A model generated the notes under the pieces. The model was given only the letters and a program-made list of their open reading frames with translations. It ran no database searches and was not told the origin of the DNA. Shown one piece after another: positions 17,394 through 25,167 of a stretch of DNA of 38,443 bases (position 1 is its first letter; the number at the start of each line of letters is the position of its first letter). The translations under genes and the position numbers were made by a program. Origin of the DNA: Clostridiaceae bacterium (GTDB lineage Bacteria; Bacillota; Clostridia; DSM-8532); assembly GCA_012519655.1 (NCBI GenBank), contig JAAYPS010000065.1, positions 1 to 38,443 on the forward strand, in the 5' to 3' direction.

Positions 17394-18143
17394 TTATTCA
17401 TATTCAACAACATCAACCCATCGGAGCAAGAAGTCTCTTTCCTCAGGCTTTCCTTTGACACTTTGTGATGCAGCCACAATTGGCAGCCATTTTTGCACAT
17501 ATTGTCTTGCAGTATCACTTTTTTTACAAAATAAATTTAAATATTTATTTGCATTTTCAACTTCATTTGCCAGATGGAACAAAAGGTATGTTCTTGCCAC
17601 ATCAGCACTGGCATTTCCTTGGGTCACATGGGACCAATCCAGAATATATGGTATGCCTTCATTGTTTATTATTATATTCGTAGGATTAAAATCACCATGA
17701 CAAACTTTATTATGGGTGGGCATGCCTTCTAAACGAGTATGTAGTTCATAGCGAATAGTAGCATCCAATCCAGTCTCAGAGATTTTCCTGTGCATTTTAT
17801 CCTTAATCTTGTTAAGAAGTGGAGCTCTTTGTGCATGGGTAGTCATCTGAAGGTCAACAAAAAACTCTAAATACTCGTCATATTTCTCAGGGTTATCCTC
17901 CATCATCTGAGCCAGGGTTACACCTTCTATAAATTCTGTAACAATAGCCCATTTTCCATCAATCATTCTTACTTCAATGAGTTTGGGAATGTTAAGACTA
18001 GTTTCCTCAACTCTTGCATGATTAAGAGCTTCATTTAGGATGTTTGCCTTTGAATAGTTCTCATCAAAAACTTTTATGGCCATGCCCTCATACCGATAAA
18101 TGGTTTTATCAACTCTTTTTGCGATTACTTTATCCAGCTTCAT
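17394..18143 (-). CDS. APH-family small-molecule phosphotransferase, substrate unknown
   Basis: Protein of the aminoglycoside phosphotransferase/choline kinase fold. The catalytic loop HGDFxxxN lies at His149, Asp151 and Asn156, and the metal-binding Asp169 is in ILDW. A lysine at 24 (AIKVF) fits the ATP-binding lysine. At 249 residues it is compact. ATG follows GGAGGGG. It starts 12 bp after adhE and ends at a strong terminator, so it forms a two-gene unit with adhE under the Rex-like operators. That context argues against antibiotic resistance and for a metabolic or regulatory kinase, but no substrate can be named. Confidence 0.75.
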   Translation of the reverse strand: MKLDKVIAKRVDKTIYRYEGMAIKVFDENYSKANILNEALNHARVEETSLNIPKLIEVRMIDGKWAIVTEFIEGVTLAQMMEDNPEKYDEYLEFFVDLQMTTHAQRAPLLNKIKDKMHRKISETGLDATIRYELHTRLEGMPTHNKVCHGDFNPTNIIINNEGIPYILDWSHVTQGNASADVARTYLLFHLANEVENANKYLNLFCKKSDTARQYVQKWLPIVAASQSVKGKPEERDFLLRWVDVVEYE

Positions 18144-18155
18144 ACCTTTCCCCTC

Positions 18156-20777
18156 CTACACTTTTTTATTAGTTCCATAATAAGCATTAAGATACATTTG
18201 CTTAATCTCGCTCATAAGCGGATAACGCGGGTTTGCACCTGTACATTGATCATCAAAAGCTTGATCAACCATCTCATCTAGGGAATCTAAGAATGCTTTT
18301 TCGTCGACACCATAGTCACGTATGGTCTTTTTAATACCAATTTTCCCTTTCAGCTCATCTATATATTTTATCAGATTTTCCAGCTTATCTTCATCAGTTC
18401 TACCTTTTAGGCCTAAATACTCAGCAATTTCTGCATATCTGGCAAGAGTATGAGGATGATCATATTGTGAGAAGGTACCCATTTTTGTTGGTGTTTCTAC
18501 TGAGTTGAACTTCATTACTTCGTTTATCAGCAGCGCATTAGCTATACCATGGGGTAGGTTATGGAAAGCACCTAATTTGTGAGCCATTGAGTGACATACA
18601 CCCAAAAACGCATTTGCAAATGCCATACCAGCCATAGTAGCTGCATTGGCCATCTTTTCTCTTGCAATTGGATCATTAGGTCCATTATCATACGCCCTTG
18701 GTAAGTATTCAAATATTATTTTCATTGAACCTAATGCAAGACTGTCGGTATAGTCTGTTGCCAGCATAGATGCATAGGCTTCAATAGCGTGTGTTAATGC
18801 ATCTATGCCCGATGCAGCCGTTAATCCTCTGGGCGCATTCATCATCATATCAGCATCAACAATGGCCATATGCGGCATTAGCTCGTAATCGGCCAGCGGA
18901 TATTTAACTCCGGTAGTTTCATCGGTAATAACCGCAAAAGGAGTAACTTCACTTCCTGTTCCAGCAGTGGTGGGCACAGCAATAAAATATGCCTTCTCGC
19001 CCATTTTCGGGAATGTATAAACACGTTTTCTTATATCCACAAAGCGCATCGCCATATCCATAAAATCAGCTTCGGGATGCTCATACATTACCCACATGAT
19101 TTTAGCGGCGTCCATAGCCGAGCCTCCGCCCACAGCTATTATACAATCAGGTTCAAATGATCTCATCTGCTTAGCACCCTCTTTAGCGCAACCTAATGTA
19201 GGATCGGGAGATACATCATAATATGTTGTGTGCTTAATACCCATCTCATCTAATTTATCGGTGACAGGCTTAGTATATCCGTTGTTATATAGAAATTGAT
19301 CAGTTACGATAAATGCCTTCTTCTTCCCTATAACGTTTTTAAGCTCATCAAGAGCAACTGGCAGACATCCCTTCTTAATATATACCTTTTGAGGTGCTCT
19401 AAACCAAAGCATATTTTCTCTCCTCTCAGCTACGGTCTTAATGTTTAGCAAATGTTTTACCCCAACATTATCCGATACGCTATTTCCGCCCCATGATCCG
19501 CAACCAAGGGTCAAGGACGGAGCCAGTTTAAAGTTGTACAAATCACCAATCCCACCGTGGGATGAAGGTGTATTCAATAGAATTCTACAAGTTTTCATTC
19601 TGGCAGTAAATTCATCGTATTTCGCTTGTTGAGTTAATGGATCAAGATAAATCGAAGCTGTATGACCATAACCGCCGTCTGCGATCAGGCGCTCTGCTTT
19701 ATCTACTGCATCACTAAAGTCCTTTGCCTTGTACATTGCAAGAACTGGCGATAGCTTTTCATATGCAAATTCTTCTGTCAGCTCCACGCTTTCGACTTCA
19801 CCAATCAAAATTTTTGTGCCTTCTGGAACGGTAACACCAGATAATTCAGCAATTCTATAGGCGGACTGACCAACGATTTTCGCGTTCAATGCTCCATTAA
19901 TAATGATGGTTTTACGCACCTTATCAAGGTCTGTTTTATTTAGAAAATGGCACCCTCTATTCTTAAACTCTTCCTTAACCTTTTTATAGATCTTATCAAG
20001 CACTATTACTGACTGCTCAGAAGCACATATCATGCCGTTATCAAATGTTTTCGAATGTATAATTGAATTAACTGCAAGGAGAATATCTGCTGATTCGTCA
20101 ATTATAGCAGGGGTATTTCCAGGACCTACACCAATGGCTGGCTTACCGCTGGAATAAGCAGAAGTAACCATTCCGGGGCCGCCTGTGGCAAGGATGAGAT
20201 CCGAGGCTCTCATTACAAAATTGGTCATCTCCAGAGAAGGTATATCAATCCAATCAATGATTCCCTCGGGAGCACCAGCTTCAACAGCTGCTTTTAGTAC
20301 AATTTTCGCAGCCTCAATAGTGCATCTCTTAGCTCTTGGATGGGGACTTAATATAATACCATTTCTTGTTTTTAGAGCAATCAGTGTCTTAAATATGGCT
20401 GTTGATGTGGGGTTAGTGGTAGGGATTACAGCTGCAATAACACCTATTGGTTCTGCTATTTTCTTCATTCCATATGCCTTGTCTTCTTCAATAACTCCAC
20501 ATGTTTTCACATGTTTATAGGCATTGTAAATGTATTCAGCAGCATAATGGTTTTTAATAACCTTATCTTCTACAACACCCATTCCTGTTTCTTCAACTGC
20601 CATCTTCGCAAGAGAAATCCTCTGTTTATTTGCAGCTGTTGCGGCTGCCAGAAAAATCTTATCCACCTGCTCCTGAGAGTATGTTGCAAAAACCTTCTGG
20701 GCTTCTTTAAGTTTTACCAGTGCAGTTTTTAGTTTTTCTACCTTATCAATTGGTTCTCTGTTTTCTTTTTTGTTCAT
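18156..20777 (-). CDS. adhE: Bifunctional acetaldehyde-CoA/alcohol dehydrogenase
   Basis: Converts acetyl-CoA to acetaldehyde and then ethanol, consuming two NADH; forms spirosomes in other species. The N-terminal CoA-acylating aldehyde dehydrogenase (about 15-440) has catalytic Cys251 in GMICASEQ. The C-terminal iron alcohol dehydrogenase has GGGSAMD (550-556) and the expected metal ligands Asp659, His663, His729 and His743. At 873 residues it is full length. ATG follows AAAGGAG. Two Rex-type operators upstream imply induction at high NADH/NAD. It lies between tlyA and nadK, genes that are adjacent in many Firmicutes, so the adhE unit appears inserted into that cluster. Confidence 0.97.
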   Translation of the reverse strand: MNKKENREPIDKVEKLKTALVKLKEAQKVFATYSQEQVDKIFLAAATAANKQRISLAKMAVEETGMGVVEDKVIKNHYAAEYIYNAYKHVKTCGVIEEDKAYGMKKIAEPIGVIAAVIPTTNPTSTAIFKTLIALKTRNGIILSPHPRAKRCTIEAAKIVLKAAVEAGAPEGIIDWIDIPSLEMTNFVMRASDLILATGGPGMVTSAYSSGKPAIGVGPGNTPAIIDESADILLAVNSIIHSKTFDNGMICASEQSVIVLDKIYKKVKEEFKNRGCHFLNKTDLDKVRKTIIINGALNAKIVGQSAYRIAELSGVTVPEGTKILIGEVESVELTEEFAYEKLSPVLAMYKAKDFSDAVDKAERLIADGGYGHTASIYLDPLTQQAKYDEFTARMKTCRILLNTPSSHGGIGDLYNFKLAPSLTLGCGSWGGNSVSDNVGVKHLLNIKTVAERRENMLWFRAPQKVYIKKGCLPVALDELKNVIGKKKAFIVTDQFLYNNGYTKPVTDKLDEMGIKHTTYYDVSPDPTLGCAKEGAKQMRSFEPDCIIAVGGGSAMDAAKIMWVMYEHPEADFMDMAMRFVDIRKRVYTFPKMGEKAYFIAVPTTAGTGSEVTPFAVITDETTGVKYPLADYELMPHMAIVDADMMMNAPRGLTAASGIDALTHAIEAYASMLATDYTDSLALGSMKIIFEYLPRAYDNGPNDPIAREKMANAATMAGMAFANAFLGVCHSMAHKLGAFHNLPHGIANALLINEVMKFNSVETPTKMGTFSQYDHPHTLARYAEIAEYLGLKGRTDEDKLENLIKYIDELKGKIGIKKTIRDYGVDEKAFLDSLDEMVDQAFDDQCTGANPRYPLMSEIKQMYLNAYYGTNKKV

Positions 20778-20817
20778 ACTCAGCTCTCCTTTATGTTTGA
20801 TTATACCGGTCAGAACA

Positions 20818-20835
20818 TTGTTATAATTTTAACAA
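20818..20835. promoter_or_regulatory. Rex operator, adhE-proximal
   Basis: TTGTTATAATTTTAACAA matches the Rex consensus TTGTTAA-N4-TTAACAA at all but one base, and the dyad extends outward (ACA...TGT). It lies about 40 bp before the adhE start. Rex is an NADH-sensing repressor of fermentation genes in Firmicutes. Confidence 0.8.
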
Positions 20836-20887
20836 TGTACGTTAAAAAATATATAACCCCCTATTTATAAGAAGGTATAATTTTAAA

Positions 20888-20905
20888 TTGTTAATATTTT
20901 AACAA
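20888..20905. promoter_or_regulatory. Rex operator, adhE-distal (perfect consensus)
   Basis: TTGTTAATATTTTAACAA is an exact match to TTGTTAA-N4-TTAACAA. It is centred 70 bp from the proximal site. A possible promoter (TTTACA-17-TAAAAT on the minus strand) places its -10 inside this site, so binding would block initiation. The choice of promoter is uncertain. Confidence 0.85.
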
Positions 20906-20979
20906 TTTCAGTGGTTAATGTAAATAGCAAATTGTAAAATTTTTTCTGATTTTTTGCACATTTTCTTATGCAATATTTT

Positions 20980-21774
20980 TTAAAGCTGGCTATGTGCTAA
21001 TTCTACGACATCTTCAACTGAAAATGATTTTTGACTTTTTTCTTCTTGTCCAATATACAATAAATACTCTATATTCCCTTCAGGTCCTTTTATAGGTGAA
21101 TAAGAAAGACCTTTAATACTAAACTCTAAACCACGAACCATCTCAATTATTCCTTCAATAACTTCCCTATGAACAGCCTTATCTTTTACAACACCCTTTT
21201 TTCCGATCTTCTCCCTACCTGCTTCAAACTGCGGCTTTATGAGGCATACCATATCTGCATCAGGTTTTAAAATCTTCTTTGCTGGTATTATAATTTTTTT
21301 AAGGGAAATAAACGAAACATCGGCTGATGCAAAATCCACCATTTCACCAATATCCTCAGGATTCACATATCTAAAATTTGTACGCTCCATAACTATAACC
21401 CTATCATCGTTCCTGAGTTTCCATGCAAGCTGGCCATATCCCACATCAACTGAATATACTTTCTGTGCGCCATTTTGGAGCATACAGTCTGTAAATCCTC
21501 CCGTGGATGCACCAATATCAAGGCATATCTTACCATTTAGATTAATACTAAAATCATTTATCGCCTTTTCAAGTTTCAACCCTCCCCTACTTACATAGGG
21601 AAGCCGATTACCTTTAATCTCAATTTCAGCATCTTCATGGACTTGAAAACCTGGCTTATCCTCACGAATTCCATTAACAAAAACAATGCCTTCCATTATA
21701 GCTCTACGAGCTTTTTCGCGACTGTCAAACAATCCTTTATTAACAAGATTTACATCTAAACGTTCTTTAGGCAT
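20980..21774 (-). CDS. tlyA: TlyA-family rRNA 2'-O-methyltransferase
   Basis: S4 RNA-binding domain at residues 1-60 (RLDVNLVNKGLFDSREKAR) followed by an FtsJ/RrmJ methyltransferase domain with the SAM motif DIGASTGGFTD near 83-93. TlyA enzymes methylate ribose in 16S and 23S rRNA and set capreomycin sensitivity in mycobacteria. At 264 residues it is typical. Its start ATG (ribosome site GGTGA) lies inside the end of dxs, with a 19-bp overlap, which suggests translational coupling. The haemolysin name in older annotations is misleading. Confidence 0.92.
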   Translation of the reverse strand: MPKERLDVNLVNKGLFDSREKARRAIMEGIVFVNGIREDKPGFQVHEDAEIEIKGNRLPYVSRGGLKLEKAINDFSINLNGKICLDIGASTGGFTDCMLQNGAQKVYSVDVGYGQLAWKLRNDDRVIVMERTNFRYVNPEDIGEMVDFASADVSFISLKKIIIPAKKILKPDADMVCLIKPQFEAGREKIGKKGVVKDKAVHREVIEGIIEMVRGLEFSIKGLSYSPIKGPEGNIEYLLYIGQEEKSQKSFSVEDVVELAHSQL

Positions 21775-23684
21775 TTTATTTCACCATAAGCTTCTTTATT
21801 TTTTAACATCTTTACAACTCTCTCTTGTAATCCCACCGCATCAAGACCATATTTCTGGAACAGCAAATCCCTTCTACCCTGTTCTATAGGTTTGTCCGGA
21901 AAAGCAACCACTTCAACTTGAACATTTATATTCGCTTGGTTTAATTTACTTAGTGCTATGCTTCCAAATCCTCCGCTCTCTACGTGATCCTCAACCGTCA
22001 TTACCAAACGGGTTTTATTCGCTGACTTGCAAAGCACATCCACATCAAATGGTCTTATAAAACGATAATAAATAATATCGCAGTGTATACCTTGTAGCTG
22101 GAGTTCTTTTGCCGCTTCCATCACTGCCTCTACCCTCTGTCCTGTCACTGCAATTGTTATGTCCTCTCCATCCATAAGCTTTACAGCTTTTCCGTACTCA
22201 ATAGGGATATCTGGTACAATGTTTCGCTTACCCTGACCCCTCGGGTACCTGATAGCAATAGGCCCCTCACCTTGTTCAACAGTAAAATCAAGCATTTTCT
22301 CCAATTCGTCATAATCGGCTGGCGACATCATCGTAATATTGGGCAGAGTTGAAAATAATGCGATATCGTATACACCCTGGTGAGTTTCACCGTCTTCGCC
22401 AACTATTCCGGCTCTGTCAATAGCAAATGTGACATTTAGATTCATTAACGATACATCATGTAAAATTTGGTCATATGCTCTTTGTAAAAAGGATGAGTAT
22501 ATGGCAACAAAAGGTCTTAAACCCTTAACTGCTAACCCAGCTGCCATCGTAACTGCATGCTGCTCGGCAATTCCAACATCGAAAAACCTCTTTGGATATC
22601 TTTCACTAAAAAGGCTAAGGCCTGTTCCTTCAGGCATAGCTGCAGTAATTGCTAATATGTTTTCGTGCTCTTGCGCCAATTCTACAAGCTTTCTTCCAAA
22701 AACATTTGAAAAGCTACCATTGCTTTTTTTTATTACTTTTCCCGTGTCAATATCAAAAGGGGAAATACCATGATATTTTTGTGGTTTTTCTTCTGCCGGA
22801 GTGTATCCCCGCCCTTTTTTTGTACAAACATGAATTAAGATGGGTCCTTCCATTTCTTTAAGCTTTTGTAACACATCACGCATCTCCGAGATGTTATGCC
22901 CATCAATTGGACCATAATAGTGAAAACCTAGTTCTTCAAAAAGCACTCCTGGGAGCAATAAATACTTCAATGAGCCTTTAAATTTATGAAATATTTTTCT
23001 AGCTGATTTACCTATTGCAGGAATATTATCAACCAATGATTGAAAATCATTTCTTACTTTATAGTAAATGGGCTCGGTCCTTATTCTGCTAAGGTAACGT
23101 GACATGCCACCAACATTTTTAGATATTGACATTTCATTATCATTTAAAATAACAATCAAATTGGTTTTACTATTACCTGCGTCATTTAATGCCTCAAAGG
23201 CCATGCCACCAGTTAATGCTCCATCGCCAATAACTGCAATAACACTATTTTTTTCTCCAAGTAGATCCCTTGCTCTAGCCATTCCCAGTGCAGCCGAAAT
23301 GGAAGTAGAACTGTGACCTGTGTTAAAGCTATCGTGTACACTTTCTGTTGTTTTAGGAAAACCCGAAATACCATTCATCTGCCGAATGGTTTCAAGGGAA
23401 TCCTTTCTTCCCGTTAATACCTTATGAACATAAGTTTGGTGTCCAACATCCCATATTATCTTATCTGTGGGGGAATTGAACACAGTATGTAAAGCTATGG
23501 TTAGCTCAACTACACCCAAGTTTGACGCAATATGTCCACCTGTTTGGGAAATTTTATCTATTAAAAAAGCTCTGATTTCCTCAGCAAGAGTCTGGAGACA
23601 ACAGAGCTTAAGTTCTTTTAAATCTTCAGGTCCTTGAATACTCTCCAACACACCTGTTGAACACATGCATTTTTGCATTTTCAA
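21756..23684 (-). CDS. dxs: 1-deoxy-D-xylulose-5-phosphate synthase
   Basis: First enzyme of the MEP isoprenoid pathway: pyruvate plus glyceraldehyde-3-phosphate give DXP, with thiamine diphosphate. The cofactor motif GDGALTGG...LNDNEMSIS is in the N-terminal third. GIAEQHAVTMAAG supplies the catalytic Glu, and DRAGIVGEDGETHQG is conserved. At 642 residues it is slightly long at the N terminus. The frame opens at TTG (23684), spaced 7 nt from AAGAAGGG; the ATG two codons later (23678) is spaced 13 nt, so TTG is preferred. It follows oapA by 89 bp and overlaps tlyA. Confidence 0.95.
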   Translation of the reverse strand: MKMQKCMCSTGVLESIQGPEDLKELKLCCLQTLAEEIRAFLIDKISQTGGHIASNLGVVELTIALHTVFNSPTDKIIWDVGHQTYVHKVLTGRKDSLETIRQMNGISGFPKTTESVHDSFNTGHSSTSISAALGMARARDLLGEKNSVIAVIGDGALTGGMAFEALNDAGNSKTNLIVILNDNEMSISKNVGGMSRYLSRIRTEPIYYKVRNDFQSLVDNIPAIGKSARKIFHKFKGSLKYLLLPGVLFEELGFHYYGPIDGHNISEMRDVLQKLKEMEGPILIHVCTKKGRGYTPAEEKPQKYHGISPFDIDTGKVIKKSNGSFSNVFGRKLVELAQEHENILAITAAMPEGTGLSLFSERYPKRFFDVGIAEQHAVTMAAGLAVKGLRPFVAIYSSFLQRAYDQILHDVSLMNLNVTFAIDRAGIVGEDGETHQGVYDIALFSTLPNITMMSPADYDELEKMLDFTVEQGEGPIAIRYPRGQGKRNIVPDIPIEYGKAVKLMDGEDITIAVTGQRVEAVMEAAKELQLQGIHCDIIYYRFIRPFDVDVLCKSANKTRLVMTVEDHVESGGFGSIALSKLNQANINVQVEVVAFPDKPIEQGRRDLLFQKYGLDAVGLQERVVKMLKNKEAYGEIKCLKNV

Positions 23685-23773
23685 TCTATATCCCTTCTTA
23701 ACTATTACTTAATTCAAGACTGTATGATAAACTCATACTTTTATAGTTTACTAAACAATAAATTTTAAATCAA

Positions 23774-24415
23774 TTACTTATTTCCATTTTCTGATGTAAA
23801 TATGGAAAGAAGAGAGCCCACTTTATAAACAATTAAATTGCTATTGTTCATAGCGTATTTTTTAGCAAAAGCTTTTCCACCTACTGTTAGTGCTGCTATT
23901 AGTCCACCAATAATGGCTTCAATCCACCCTGATTGTGCTTTACCTGAAAACATATGGAATACAATTGCTGTTCCAGCCGATCCACTTACAACGCCGCAAA
24001 TATCTCCAATTACATCATTACAAATGCTAGATACCTTGTCGGCATTTCTGATCAAACGTATAGCTTGTTTTGCACCTTTATATTTCTTAGACGCCATAGC
24101 ATGAAATGGTTTCTCATCTGATACAGTCACAGCAACACCAATTACATCAAACATTACACCTATAAAAACAATGGCGAGAACTACAACCAATGACAAAAGA
24201 ACAGATACTTTTTCAAACAACCCTGTAGATATAAACAAAATGCTTAGTGACAAGAAAAAAGATATAAGGGTTACTTTAATAGCCCATATGCTTTGCTCTT
24301 TTTTAGGGCGCCCCTTCACTTTTTTTACAGGTAAGCGCCTTTCCTTTGATACTTTATATTTTTTACTTGATTGAGCTGGGTTCATTAATGCATTTTTGCT
24401 GTTATATTTTCCCAT
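23774..24415 (-). CDS. oapA: Probable OLE-associated membrane protein OapA
   Basis: A 213-residue integral membrane protein. Residues 1-40 are strongly basic (Lys/Arg-rich) and soluble. Hydrophobic segments lie at about 44-63, 70-95, 134-153 and 164-183. The stretch around 85-130 (FDVIGVAV, MASKKYKGAKQAIRLI) resembles the DUF21 part of CorB/CNNM-like proteins. Position directly after the OLE RNA and before dxs is that of OapA, the membrane protein that binds OLE RNA in Bacillus halodurans. The start ATG has only a weak, very close AGGT site and lies about 43 bp after the end of the RNA. The assignment rests on context, size and topology; without the RNA it would be a hypothetical membrane protein. 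Confidence 0.8.
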   Translation of the reverse strand: MGKYNSKNALMNPAQSSKKYKVSKERRLPVKKVKGRPKKEQSIWAIKVTLISFFLSLSILFISTGLFEKVSVLLSLVVVLAIVFIGVMFDVIGVAVTVSDEKPFHAMASKKYKGAKQAIRLIRNADKVSSICNDVIGDICGVVSGSAGTAIVFHMFSGKAQSGWIEAIIGGLIAALTVGGKAFAKKYAMNNSNLIVYKVGSLLSIFTSENGNK

Positions 24416-24457
24416 TACCTATACCAATAACATTTTAAGTACAAACCTTAATTCATA

Positions 24458-25106
24458 TAGGATGGCGATATACAAAGTAAATTTTGCGGCTTAGGTCAGG
24501 CAGGATTTCCCCAAGGCATACTGAGTCGTCGCCGAATCAGTTGTTTCCATTTAAATGCCTTGCCGACAGGTTGCCCTCGTCGTAGCCTGATCACCACTTA
24601 GTCCACACTGCAATCCCATGTATATCTGATGTACAGTCTAGGGGTTTTCCCCTAAAGTCTTATTTGCTTCTAGCCTCTTTTGCAAAGTATATTTCAAATG
24701 GCAATAATGTATGGTGTTGGCCTTACACCAAAACATCTGATCCATTATCCCTATAGCTCCACTCAAGGCAGGCTACACTGCTCACAGCACCAAAATGTGG
24801 AACCGCATAGCAGGTTCTTCCCGTTACGTAGTCAAGGTATGTAGCATTGCCAGCGCAACCTGTCTCCCACATATACGGGTCTCCACGGTAGTGGGGTCAT
24901 TTTCTACATGCCATTGTAGAATGCCCCAAAACCTTAACTCCCAGCATCAACCCATCACTGGGCGTAACAAGCCAACACCAGGAACTTCATCGATGTGCCC
25001 TTTAACGGATTTTTAGGCCCGTCTTCAAAGCAAACAGTACCAACTAGAATACTGCGCCATCCTAGATGTTAAGTATTCAGGTAATACATACTTACCACCT
25101 GAAGAT
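24458..25106 (-). ncRNA. ole: OLE RNA (ornate, large, extremophilic)
   Basis: A segment of about 650 nt with no credible frame but dense pairing, visibly richer in G and C than flanking intergenic DNA. Read on the minus strand, the 5' TAGGATGGCG (25064-25055) pairs perfectly over 10 bp with the 3' CGCCATCCTA (24467-24458), closing the whole RNA. A 3' domain nests three helices: 24494-24501 with 24585-24595, 24512-24519 with 24555-24562, and 24521-24528 with 24533-24540. A TTTAGGGG-AAAA-CCCC hairpin lies at about 24638-24656. Size, own promoter, and position before an OapA-like gene and dxs match the OLE family. The ends are inferred from the promoter and closing helix. Confidence 0.85.
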
Positions 25107-25112
25107 GGGAAT

Positions 25113-25141
25113 ATTATAGCACAGCTAAAACAGGAGTGCAA
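25113..25141 (-). promoter_or_regulatory. Promoter of the OLE RNA
   Basis: TTGCAC (25136-25141) and TATAAT (25113-25118) on the minus strand, spacer 17 bp. The predicted start near 25106 gives a short 5' extension before the closing helix. It lets the RNA be made independently of the nusB-xseA-ispA-GH43 transcript. Confidence 0.8.
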
Positions 25142-25167
25142 AGTAATAAATTAACTTATTATATGTC

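Noticed and set aside
17394-18143. Aminoglycoside resistance gene
   Set aside because: The fold is shared by many metabolic kinases, and the adhE operon context with Rex-type operators argues against a resistance role.
20980-21774. Haemolysin
   Set aside because: The S4 plus FtsJ-type methyltransferase architecture identifies an rRNA methyltransferase; the haemolysin name is historical.
24795-25016. Plus-strand 73-codon frame inside the OLE region
   Set aside because: It has no ribosome site, odd composition, and is antisense to the structured RNA.
24480-25080. Group II intron or insertion-sequence remnant
   Set aside because: There is no reverse transcriptase or transposase fragment on either strand and no terminal repeats. 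The ends pair in a perfect helix, a promoter precedes it, and the locus matches OLE RNA.
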